Assembly (NCBI GenBank): GCA_023437285.1
Contig: JAEZGP010000617.1
Coordinates: 1-5,485 of the forward strand
Origin: Actinomycetes bacterium
GTDB taxonomy: Bacteria > Actinomycetota > Actinomycetes > Mycobacteriales > Micromonosporaceae
Reading direction: 5' to 3'
DNA: 5,485 bases
A model generated the notes under the pieces. It worked only from the letters and a program-made list of their open reading frames with translations. It was not told the origin of the DNA and made no database searches. The position numbers were made by a program, and so were the translations under genes. Positions 1 to 5,485 of this stretch are shown one piece after another. How positions within the stretch are numbered: the stretch's first letter is position 1; the number at the start of each line of letters is the position of its first letter.

Positions 1-94
1 CACCCTGCGAGCCGGGCACACCTTGCGAACCCGGTGCTCCCTGCGAACCGGCGGCACCCTGCGAGCCAGGCACGCCCTGCGAGCCGGGCACACC
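1..94 (-). repeat. long duplicated block, copy A, inside the collagen repeat
   Basis: Positions 1–94 match 721–814 with a single difference (T78 versus C798), much closer than neighbouring 18-bp units match each other. The copies lie 720 bp apart, exactly 20 units of 36 bp. Copy A may extend beyond the left edge. Confidence 0.9.
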
Positions 95-1510
95 CTGGTT
101 GCCCTGGAAACCTTGCGAACCCGCCACGCCCTGCGACCCCGCCACCCCCTGCGACCCGGGCACCCCTTGCGAGCCCGGGGCTCCCTGCGAGCCGGCCACG
201 CCCTGGTAGCCCTGGAAACCCTGCGAACCGGCCACGCCTTGCGAACCGGGCACGCCCTGCGAGCCGAGCACACCCTGGGAACCCGGCACGCCTTGCGAAC
301 CCGGAGCTCCCCGCGAACCCGCAACGCCTTGCGAACCCGCCACACCCTGGTAGCCCTGGAAACCCTGCGAACCCGCCACGCCCTGCGAGCCGGCCACACC
401 CTGCGAACCCGGCGCTCCCTGCGAACCGGCGGCACCCTGCGAACCGGCAGCACCCTGCGAGCCAGGCACGCCCTGCGAGCCAGGCACGCCCTGCGAGCCG
501 GCCACACCTTGCGAACCTGGAGCTCCCTGCGAGCCCGCCACACCCTGGGAACCGGGCACGCCTTGCGAGCCCGGGGCTCCCTGCGAGCCGGGCACGCCCT
601 GGTAGCCCTGGAAGCCCTGGGAACCGGGCACGCCTTGCGAACCGGGCGCTCCCTGCGAACCCGGCACGCCCTGGTAGCCCTGGAAACCCTGCGAACCCGC
701 CACACCCTGCGAACCGGGCACACCCTGCGAGCCGGGCACACCTTGCGAACCCGGTGCTCCCTGCGAACCGGCGGCACCCTGCGAGCCAGGCACGCCCCGC
801 GAGCCGGGCACACCTTGCGAACCCGGAGCTCCCTGCGAACCCGGAGCTCCCTGCGAACCCGCAACGCCCTGCGAACCCGGCGCTCCTTGGGAACCAGGCA
901 CGCCCTGGAAACCCTGGGAACCCGTAGCACCTTGTGAACCCGGCACACCCTGCGAGCCGGGTATGCCCTGGAAACCCTGCGAACCGGCCTGGCCCTGTGG
1001 GCCCTCAACGCCCGGAAAACCCTGCGGACCTTGGGAACCCGCCAGACCGCTACCCGGCGGGCCGGCCGGACCCGGAGCACCTTGCGGCCCTTGGACGCCG
1101 GGCGGGCCGGCAGGGCCCTGCGGCCCTGGCACGCCGCCGGGCCAACACCCACCCTTTCCATCGGGTAGACATCCTCCGATGCCCGGCGGGCCTTGCGGAC
1201 CTTGTGGGCCCTGCGACCCCGGAACCCCCTGTGGGCCCTGAACGCCGGAGCCATCAAATGCCTGCCCCGTCCCCGGCCACCAATGCTGGGGGCCCAGGTA
1301 TGCGGAGTCGTCGCCGCTGGCCGGCTGCTGCCAGCCTTGTGGGCCGACGGACGCGCTCTCGGCTGGCCAGACGGCGGCCGGCTTTGCGGTGTCCACGGCG
1401 GGTCCCACGAAGGCGGCTGGTGGGGCGAGCCCGGTTACCAGGAAGACCGAGCTGAGCCCAGAGGCAACACGAACATGCGCGGTACGGCGCAATGGTCGTG
1501 AATTGCCCAC
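1..1510 (-). CDS. secreted collagen-like (Gly-X-Y repeat) protein, C-terminus beyond the left edge
   Basis: 503 codons are visible with no stop, so the gene continues past position 1. I start it at GTG 1510–1508. The frame closes upstream at a TGA (1534–1532), and GGGGAG (1521–1516) lies 5 nt before the GTG. Residues 1–38 look like a signal peptide: Arg-rich 5–14, hydrophobic 18–36, and possible cleavage after A38 or A42. Residues 43–86 form a Trp/Pro-rich non-collagenous head. Gly-X-Y triplets run from G89 to about G110. A break with Cys114 and Cys122 follows, then triplets resume from G126 to the edge, with one two-residue slip near 153. Residues 126–175 are the GPQ/GPP type. From about 176 almost every other triplet is GSQ. 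Bacterial collagen-like proteins usually form extracellular triple helices on the cell or spore surface. That role here is inferred; the anchor or trimerisation domain would lie outside the window. Overlapping open frames on both strands are by-products of the repeat. Confidence 0.88.
   Translation of the reverse strand, partial: MGNSRPLRRTAHVRVASGLSSVFLVTGLAPPAAFVGPAVDTAKPAAVWPAESASVGPQGWQQPASGDDSAYLGPQHWWPGTGQAFDGSGVQGPQGVPGSQGPQGPQGPPGIGGCLPDGKGGCWPGGVPGPQGPAGPPGVQGPQGAPGPAGPPGSGLAGSQGPQGFPGVEGPQGQAGSQGFQGIPGSQGVPGSQGATGSQGFQGVPGSQGAPGSQGVAGSQGAPGSQGAPGSQGVPGSRGVPGSQGAAGSQGAPGSQGVPGSQGVPGSQGVAGSQGFQGYQGVPGSQGAPGSQGVPGSQGFQGYQGVPGSQGAPGSQGVPGSQGVAGSQGAPGSQGVAGSQGVPGSQGVPGSQGAAGSQGAAGSQGAPGSQGVAGSQGVAGSQGFQGYQGVAGSQGVAGSRGAPGSQGVPGSQGVLGSQGVPGSQGVAGSQGFQGYQGVAGSQGAPGSQGVPGSQGVAGSQGVAGSQGFQGNQGVPGSQGVPGSQGAAGSQGAPGSQGVPGSQG
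2..1039 (-). repeat. 18-bp/36-bp tandem repeat coding (Gly-Ser-Gln-Gly-X-Pro/Ala)n
   Basis: Residues 158–503 of the collagen-like gene are built on an 18-bp unit encoding GSQ plus a second triplet, usually GVP, GAP, GVA or GAA. GFQGYQ or GFQGNQ hexads replace a normal unit at 95–112, 203–220, 347–364, 599–616 and 671–688. These are spaced by 108, 144, 252 and 72 bp, all multiples of 36. The units vary at synonymous positions (ctg/ttg, acc/gcc on the plus strand), so the array is old or mosaic rather than a fresh perfect expansion. Confidence 0.92.
721..814 (-). repeat. long duplicated block, copy B, inside the collagen repeat
   Basis: This is the partner of 1–94. Identity ends at 815, where copy A goes into a GFQGNQ unit and this copy continues with GSQ. 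The one internal difference (C798) turns a Gln codon (CAG) into an Arg codon (CGG). That Arg is one of only two charged residues I find in residues 170–503 of the protein. Confidence 0.9.
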
Positions 1511-1521
1511 AGGTGCTCCCC

Positions 1522-1551
1522 GTCCGATGGTTCATAAGCACCATATCGGAC
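1522..1551 (-). promoter_or_regulatory. 30-bp imperfect palindrome upstream of the collagen-like gene
   Basis: The outer arms are GTCCG (1522–1526) and CGGAC (1547–1551). The inner arms are ATGGT (1527–1531) and ACCAT (1540–1544). The centre is 8 nt (1532–1539), and an unpaired AT sits in the right arm. It ends one base before the GGGGAG ribosome binding site, so it could be an operator or a 5' leader hairpin affecting translation. The arms are read directly; the function is inferred. Confidence 0.45.
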
Positions 1552-1552
1552 A

Positions 1553-1578
1553 TAATGGGTAGACACCCTTCTAATGGG
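1553..1578 (-). promoter_or_regulatory. paired TAATGGG motifs with GGGT/ACCC inverted repeat
   Basis: TAATGGG occurs at 1553–1559 and again at 1572–1578, 19 bp apart. A small inverted repeat lies between them (GGGT 1557–1560, ACCC 1565–1568). The site is between the fabI terminator and the collagen-like start, where that gene's promoter should be. I could not fit a convincing -35/-10 pair here, so this is only a candidate control region. Confidence 0.3.
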
Positions 1579-1581
1579 CAT

Positions 1582-1617
1582 AAAAACGCTGGTCAGGCGC
1601 TAACGCGCCTGACCAGC
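1582..1617 (-). terminator. intrinsic terminator of the fabG-fabI operon
   Basis: Read on the minus strand, a perfect 13-bp stem (1617–1605 with 1600–1588) closes a 4-nt GTTA loop and is followed by G and then five Ts (1586–1582). It begins 20 nt after the fabI stop. Such a clean T-tract terminator is not common in high-GC actinobacteria. It separates the fab operon from the collagen-like gene, which therefore probably has its own promoter. Confidence 0.9.
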
Positions 1618-1637
1618 TGCGATGGTTAGATAAGTGA

Positions 1638-2405
1638 TCAGGCTCCCAGGGCGTGGTAGCCACCGTCGACGTGGACGATCTCGCCCGTCGTGGCCGGGAA
1701 CCAGTCGGACATCAGGGCGACGATCGCGCGGGCCGTGGGCTCCTGGTCAGTGAGGTCCCAGCCGAGCGGTGCGCGCTGCTGCCAGGACTCCTCGAACTGC
1801 TCGAAGCCCGGGATCGATTTGGCCGCCATGGTGCGCAGCGGGCCGGCCGACACCAGGTTGGCCCGGATGCCCTGCTTGCCCAGGTGCAACGCCAGGTAGC
1901 GGTTCGCCGACTCCAGGCCGGCCTTGGCCACGCCCATCCAGTCGTAGACCGGCCACGCCTTGGTGGCGTCGAACGTGAGCCCGACCAGCGACCCGCCGGG
2001 ACGCATCAGCGGCAGGCACGCCATGGCCAGCGACTTGTACGAGTAGGTCGACACGCGCAGCGCGGTCGAGACGTCCTCCCAGGGGGCGTCGAGGAAGCCG
2101 CCACCCAGGCACGACTGCGGAGCGAAGCCGATCGAGTGCAGCACGCCGTCGAGGCCGTCGACGTGCTCGCGGACCTTGTCGGCGAGCCCGTCGAGGTGCT
2201 CGGAGTTCGTCACGTCCAGCTCGATCACCGGCGCCGGCTTGGGCAGGCGCTTGGCGATCCGCTCCACCAGGGACAGCCGGCCGAAGCCGGTCAGCACGAC
2301 GTCGGCGCCCTCCTCCTGGGCGATCTTCGCGGCGGAGAAGGCGATCGACTGGTCGGTGATGATCCCCGTGATGAGCAGCCGCTTTCCGGCGAGCAGTCCT
2401 GACAC
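1638..2405 (-). CDS. fabI: NADH-dependent enoyl-[acyl-carrier-protein] reductase FabI/InhA
   Basis: This 255-residue cytoplasmic short-chain dehydrogenase/reductase reduces trans-2-enoyl-ACP to acyl-ACP, the last step of each type II elongation cycle. The start is GTG 2405–2403, with AAAGGAG (2417–2411) 5 nt upstream; the product begins MSGLLAGKRLL. The nucleotide-binding segment TGIITDQSIAF is at 13–23, HSIGF at 90–94, the catalytic pair Y154 and K161 is in YDWMGVAK, AGPLRT is at 187–192, and VDGG is near the C-terminus. Overall it resembles InhA, the isoniazid and triclosan target. The segment between AGPLRT and WQQRAP is about 10 residues shorter than I recall in InhA, which suggests ordinary chain lengths rather than mycolate precursors. 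It is transcribed with fabG, 26 bp downstream of it. No ferrochelatase gene follows; the terminator does. Confidence 0.96.
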   Translation of the reverse strand: MSGLLAGKRLLITGIITDQSIAFSAAKIAQEEGADVVLTGFGRLSLVERIAKRLPKPAPVIELDVTNSEHLDGLADKVREHVDGLDGVLHSIGFAPQSCLGGGFLDAPWEDVSTALRVSTYSYKSLAMACLPLMRPGGSLVGLTFDATKAWPVYDWMGVAKAGLESANRYLALHLGKQGIRANLVSAGPLRTMAAKSIPGFEQFEESWQQRAPLGWDLTDQEPTARAIVALMSDWFPATTGEIVHVDGGYHALGA

Positions 2406-2431
2406 GTGAACTCCTTTACTCGTACTCGAAA

Positions 2432-3175
<744 letters not shown>

Positions 3176-3179
3176 CTAG

Positions 3180-3206
3180 GTGTTACCGCCAAGTAAGCGA
3201 TAACAC
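3180..3206 (-). promoter_or_regulatory. 27-bp inverted repeat upstream of fabG, candidate operator
   Basis: Left arm GTGTTACCGC (3180–3189) and right arm GCGATAACAC (3197–3206) are complementary at 9 of 10 positions around a 7-nt centre (3190–3196). The size and symmetry suit a dimeric repressor such as a TetR-family protein, which commonly controls fatty acid genes. It lies 43 bp before the fabG GTG, where it could overlap the promoter or form a leader hairpin. The symmetry is seen; the regulator is not identified. Confidence 0.5.
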
Positions 3207-3274
3207 GGGTCCGGCTGGTCGAATGTCGCCCGCGTGTCGCCGAACGGTGGAGCGTGTCCGGCGCCATCGGGCGA

Positions 3275-3303
3275 TCATTGCCTGTCCGCCGAACATGTAC
3301 GAT
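3275..3303 (+). promoter_or_regulatory. weak sigma-70-like promoter candidate, plus strand
   Basis: TACGAT at 3298–3303 fits the actinobacterial -10 pattern TANNNT. The matching -35 is poor: TCATTG at 3275–3280 with a 17-nt spacer. A better TTGCCT (3278–3283) is only 14 nt away. If real, transcription would begin near 3310 and run into the Shine-Dalgarno hairpin and the small plus-strand frames. Confidence 0.25.
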
Positions 3304-3337
3304 ATCCGCGTTCCAGCCCGTGTCCGCGCCCGACCTT

Positions 3338-3370
3338 GGAGGTGATCGCTGTGCGAGATAGCGATCCTCC
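3338..3370 (+). promoter_or_regulatory. hairpin holding a near-ideal Shine-Dalgarno and a GTG in its loop
   Basis: GGAGGTGATC (3338–3347) is perfectly complementary over 10 nt to the 3' tail of 16S rRNA, and a GTG follows the GGAGG core at a spacing of 8 nt. The same bases fold: GGAG (3338–3341) pairs with CTCC (3367–3370) and GATCGCT (3344–3350) with AGCGATC (3360–3366). Two bases are bulged, and the loop (3351–3359) begins with the GTG. Such folding would hide the ribosome site, as in translational switches. It could instead be a DNA operator. The pairing is read directly; the role is inference. Confidence 0.5.
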
Positions 3371-3404
3371 CAGTCGTGGCCGGGCCGGCTTCTCTCTCCG
3401 CTGA
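3351..3404 (+). CDS. possible 17-codon leader peptide
   Basis: GTG at 3351 follows the GGAGGTGATC site and opens a 17-codon frame ending at TGA 3402–3404. The product would be a basic, Pro/Ser/Arg-containing peptide beginning MRDSDPPSRG, with no membrane segment or known motif. Only 10 of 17 codons end in G or C, unlike real genes here, so selection on the peptide is doubtful. If translated it may act as a leader whose translation affects folding of the hairpin or the downstream small gene at 3524. The only positive evidence is the ribosome site. Confidence 0.25.
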   Translation: MRDSDPPSRGRAGFSLR

Positions 3405-3523
3405 GCCGCAGCACTAGCGAGCTGCGCAGGCCAGCGTCGAGCGCCCGCGTCACGACACTCCTCAACGCCATTGCACACGCGGCATCGCCCACCACGCGAC
3501 GCCTACGCCCGGGAGTGCGTCCA

Positions 3524-3607
3524 ATGCGCCGTTACACCGCCCCGCTGGGGTTCACCATCGCCGCCATCTGGGTGCTGACCGTCTTCGTCATGGTCAGCAC
3601 CCACTAG
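3524..3607 (+). CDS. 27-residue single-pass membrane mini-protein
   Basis: ATG 3524–3526 has GGGAG (3511–3515) 8 nt upstream, and the frame ends at TAG 3605–3607. The product starts MRRYTAPLG, continues with a hydrophobic stretch (IAAIWVLTVFVMV, residues about 12–24) and ends STH. This is the pattern of a single helix with the basic N-terminus inside. Of 27 sense codons, 26 end in G or C, matching true genes in this genome; codons just upstream of the ATG do not, which supports this start. I do not recognise a family. It converges on the vWA gene, leaving 4 bp between the stops, so it could be a small partner of the membrane vWA/MoxR system; that is speculation from position. Its last third also forms a perfect hairpin at 3569–3603. 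Confidence 0.58.
   Translation: MRRYTAPLGFTIAAIWVLTVFVMVSTH
3569..3603 (-). terminator. 12-bp perfect hairpin at the convergent gene junction, likely terminator without T-tract
   Basis: TGGGTGCTGACC (3569–3580) pairs perfectly with GGTCAGCACCCA (3592–3603) around an 11-nt loop. On the minus strand it begins 8 nt after the vWA stop codon, where a terminator for the DUF58-vWA operon should be. There is no T-run on either side, as is frequent for actinobacterial terminators. It lies inside the coding sequence of the mini-gene at 3524–3607, ending just before its TAG, so it could also stop plus-strand transcription. Confidence 0.55.
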
Positions 3608-3611
3608 CGCG

Positions 3612-4565
3612 TCACAACAGCCGCGAGGTCCACGCCAGCGTCATCCCCGCCGCCGCGAACGCCAACAGCAGCGCCACGCCGATGAACCACTGCGCGATCT
3701 CCTGCGGCTTGGTGCGGAAGCCGATCGAGCTGCCCATGTCGGCGTACACGCGCCGCAGGGCCTCCTTCGACGCCGCCTCGTAGAACTGGCCCCGCGTCGT
3801 CTCGGCCAGTTGCTGCAACGAGACCCGGTCCACGGGCACCCGCTGGGCCTGCCCGTTGATCTCGACGACGCCCTCATCGGTGCCGAACGCGATCGTCGAC
3901 ACCGGTACGTTCGCCGTCGACGCCGCGCTCGCCGCCTCCTCGATCGACCGGCCGTACGTGCGGTAGCCGTCGGAGAGCAGCACGACGCGGGCCGGCGGGG
4001 CGCCCTGCGCACCGTCCGCCGGCACGCCGGCGATCGCGTCCAGGCAGGTGAAGACCGCCTCGCCGGTGGCCGTGGCCTCGGCCAGCTGCAGGTTGCCGAT
4101 CGCCTGGGTCACCGCGGAGCGGTCCTTGGTCGGCGACACCACCACGTTGGCGGACTTGGCGAAGGCGACCAGCCCGACGTTGAACGCCTCGGGCAACTGC
4201 TCCACGAACTGCTTGGCGGCCTCCTGTGCGGCGACGATGCGGTTGGGCCGCACGTCGCCGGCCTGCATGGACAGCGACACGTCGATGGCCAGCATGATGG
4301 TGGCGCGCTCCAGCGGCTCCTTGCGGTCCACCGACGGCTTGGCCAGCGAGATCGCCATGACGAGCAGCGCGAGCAGGAACGCCACCGCGGGTGCGTGCCG
4401 GCGTACCGGGCCGATGCCCTTGGGCGCCACGGCACGCAGCAGGTCCACGTTGGAGAACCGCACCGCGTACGCCCGCCGGTTGCGTTGACGCCACACGTAC
4501 ACGCCGGCGAGGGCGAGCACCGGCACGACCGCGAGGAGCCACCACGGCGACAGGAATCGGATCAT
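3612..4565 (-). CDS. membrane-anchored vWA domain protein (BatA-like, MoxR-associated)
   Basis: 317 residues. The N-terminus (FLSPWWLLAVVPVLAL, 4–19) is a membrane segment of the BatA N-terminal type. A second segment spans about 58–75 and a third about 292–311, placing the vWA domain (about 88–285) between membrane helices. The metal-binding MIDAS residues are present: D95-V-S97-L-S99, a Thr in TATGE (T165 or T167), and D199 in LLSDG. Homologues include M. tuberculosis Rv1481 and Bat/aerotolerance proteins, which work with a MoxR AAA+ ATPase as metal-dependent binding or chaperone-like modules. The client is unknown. ATG 4565–4563 overlaps the DUF58 stop (ATGA), and GGGGG lies 8 nt upstream, so translation is probably coupled. 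Confidence 0.93.
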   Translation of the reverse strand: MIRFLSPWWLLAVVPVLALAGVYVWRQRNRRAYAVRFSNVDLLRAVAPKGIGPVRRHAPAVAFLLALLVMAISLAKPSVDRKEPLERATIMLAIDVSLSMQAGDVRPNRIVAAQEAAKQFVEQLPEAFNVGLVAFAKSANVVVSPTKDRSAVTQAIGNLQLAEATATGEAVFTCLDAIAGVPADGAQGAPPARVVLLSDGYRTYGRSIEEAASAASTANVPVSTIAFGTDEGVVEINGQAQRVPVDRVSLQQLAETTRGQFYEAASKEALRRVYADMGSSIGFRTKPQEIAQWFIGVALLLAFAAAGMTLAWTSRLL

Positions 4566-5485
4566 CGGGTGGTCCCCCTGGTGCGGGCGTGTCGGGCTGA
4601 GGCCACGAACCTGACGATATCGAGCAGCCAGTCGGAGTCGGTGCGCAGCCGCAGGTGGGCCGCACCGGCCGAGCGGATCGCGCTCGCGATGGCGGCGCGC
4701 TGCGCGGCGGCGCCCCGCGCGTACGCCTCCCGTACCTTGGGATCGGCCGTCTGCACCTCGTGCACGGCACCCGACTCCGGGTCGGCCACCATGAGCACCC
4801 CCACATTGGGTAGCTCCAGCTCGCGGGGATCGACAACCTCAATGGCGAGTACGTCGTGCCGGACGGCGAGCTTGCGCAGCGGCCGCCGCCAGGTCACCGG
4901 GTCGGCGAGGAAGTCCGAGATCACCACGGCCTGGCCGCGGCGGCGGGGCGGGCGGTTGAGCCCGTCGATCAGCTCGCCGAGGTCGGCGCGGCCGGGCCGG
5001 GCCTCGGTGGTGGCCAGCACCTTCAACAGGGCCTGCGCCTCCTTGCGGCCCGACCTGGCGGGCAGCCGGCGCAGCTCGCCGTGCGTGCCGAGGACGGCCC
5101 CGATCCGGTTGCCGCCCCGTACGGTCAGGTGCGCGACGGCCGCGGCTGCGGCGATCGCGAGGTCGCGCTTGAGGCTGCGGGCGGTACCGAAGTCCAGGCT
5201 CGCCGACAGGTCGACCGCGAGCCACGTCTCCAGCTCCCGATCGGCGATCGTCTGGCGTACGTGCGGTTGCGTGGTACGCGCGGTGACCGGCCAGTCCATG
5301 CGGCGCACGTCGTCGCCGGGGCGGTATTCGCGCGACTCCCCCGGTTCGCTGCCCGGGCCGGGCAGCAGGCCAAGGTAGTCGCCCTGCAGCAGGCCGTCGA
5401 GGCGCCGGGTGACCAGCAGTTGCAGCCGGTTGAGCGTGGTCCGGGCACGGTCGGCGCCCAGCGGCAGCCCCGCGCCGGGTGGCGC
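4562..5485 (-). CDS. DUF58 domain protein (MoxR-associated), N-terminus beyond the right edge
   Basis: 307 residues are visible from 5485 in one open frame to TGA 4564–4562. No ATG, GTG or TTG occurs before the conserved sequence begins, so the start lies outside; Rv1480-type proteins are about this length, so few residues should be missing. Counting from the first visible codon, LLPGPGSEPGESREYRPGDD is followed by the DUF58 signature VRRMDWPVTART (60–71). A vWA-like segment AVDLSASLDFGT follows, with D92, S94 and S96, and further on VVISDFL. I see no membrane helix. DUF58 proteins are encoded between moxR and vWA genes and are thought to act with them; their biochemical role is unresolved. 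The end overlaps the vWA start by 4 bases. Confidence 0.93.
   Translation of the reverse strand, partial: APPGAGLPLGADRARTTLNRLQLLVTRRLDGLLQGDYLGLLPGPGSEPGESREYRPGDDVRRMDWPVTARTTQPHVRQTIADRELETWLAVDLSASLDFGTARSLKRDLAIAAAAAVAHLTVRGGNRIGAVLGTHGELRRLPARSGRKEAQALLKVLATTEARPGRADLGELIDGLNRPPRRRGQAVVISDFLADPVTWRRPLRKLAVRHDVLAIEVVDPRELELPNVGVLMVADPESGAVHEVQTADPKVREAYARGAAAQRAAIASAIRSAGAAHLRLRTDSDWLLDIVRFVASARHARTRGTTR

Noticed and set aside
23..937. Two plus-strand open frames of about 300 codons across the repeat (Arg/Thr/Leu/His-rich and Pro/Ala/Asn-rich products)
   Set aside because: They exist only because an 18-bp repeat without stops stays open in several frames. The minus-strand frame gives regular Gly-X-Y triplets with a signal peptide and ribosome site, so it is the real gene.
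2..1039. CRISPR-like array because of many short repeats
   Set aside because: Repeats are contiguous 18-bp coding units with no unique spacers of constant length, and they translate cleanly as Gly-X-Y.
1254..1553. 99-codon minus-strand frame starting at an ATG upstream of the collagen-like gene
   Set aside because: It is in a different frame from the Gly-X-Y repeat, is Arg-rich with no motif, and runs antisense to nothing but over the signal peptide region of the better-supported gene.
1511..1580. Sigma-70 promoter for the collagen-like gene using CATTAT or TATGGT as -10
   Set aside because: No acceptable -35 hexamer at 16–18 nt from either, so I list only the repeats seen there.
1653..2402. 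Long plus-strand frames opposite fabI, fabG, vWA and DUF58 genes (for example 2435–3196 and 3810–5378)
   Set aside because: Typical antisense openness of high-GC coding DNA; the products are Arg/Gly/Ala/His-rich without motifs.

Overview
This is high-GC DNA with strong G/C preference at third codon positions, typical of an actinobacterium. The gene order DUF58 – von Willebrand A (vWA) – fabG – enoyl-ACP reductase matches, from memory, the Mycobacterium tuberculosis block moxR1–Rv1480–Rv1481–(Rv1482c)–fabG1–inhA. The enoyl reductase has a shorter substrate loop than I recall for InhA, and no ferrochelatase gene follows it. I therefore infer a non-mycolate actinomycete, perhaps Micromonosporaceae; the family is a guess.

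Layout, right to left, because all the large genes are on the minus strand. (1) 5485–4562: a DUF58 protein that enters from the right edge. (2) 4565–3612: a membrane-anchored vWA/BatA-like protein, joined to the DUF58 gene by a 4-base ATGA overlap. (3) 3611–3137: an intergenic island. It holds a likely 27-codon membrane mini-protein on the plus strand (3524–3607) that converges on the vWA gene, a 12-bp perfect hairpin at that junction, a hairpin enclosing a near-ideal Shine-Dalgarno sequence and a GTG codon (3338–3370), and a 27-bp operator-like palindrome (3180–3206) upstream of fabG. (4) 3136–2432 fabG and 2405–1638 fabI: two consecutive reduction steps of fatty acid elongation, 26 bp apart, ending at a textbook intrinsic terminator (1617–1582). 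(5) 1580–1511: a short control region with a 30-bp imperfect palindrome. (6) 1510–1 and beyond the left edge: a secreted collagen-like protein. Most of its visible length is a Gly-Ser-Gln-Gly-Val/Ala-Pro/Ala repeat with almost no charged residues.

FabG and FabI would supply reduced acyl chains to type II fatty acid synthesis. The DUF58 and vWA proteins are normally partners of a MoxR AAA+ ATPase, which probably lies just beyond the right edge. The collagen-like gene looks like an independent accessory gene placed behind the fab terminator. The least explained parts are the collagen repeat architecture and the plus-strand island between the vWA and fabG genes.
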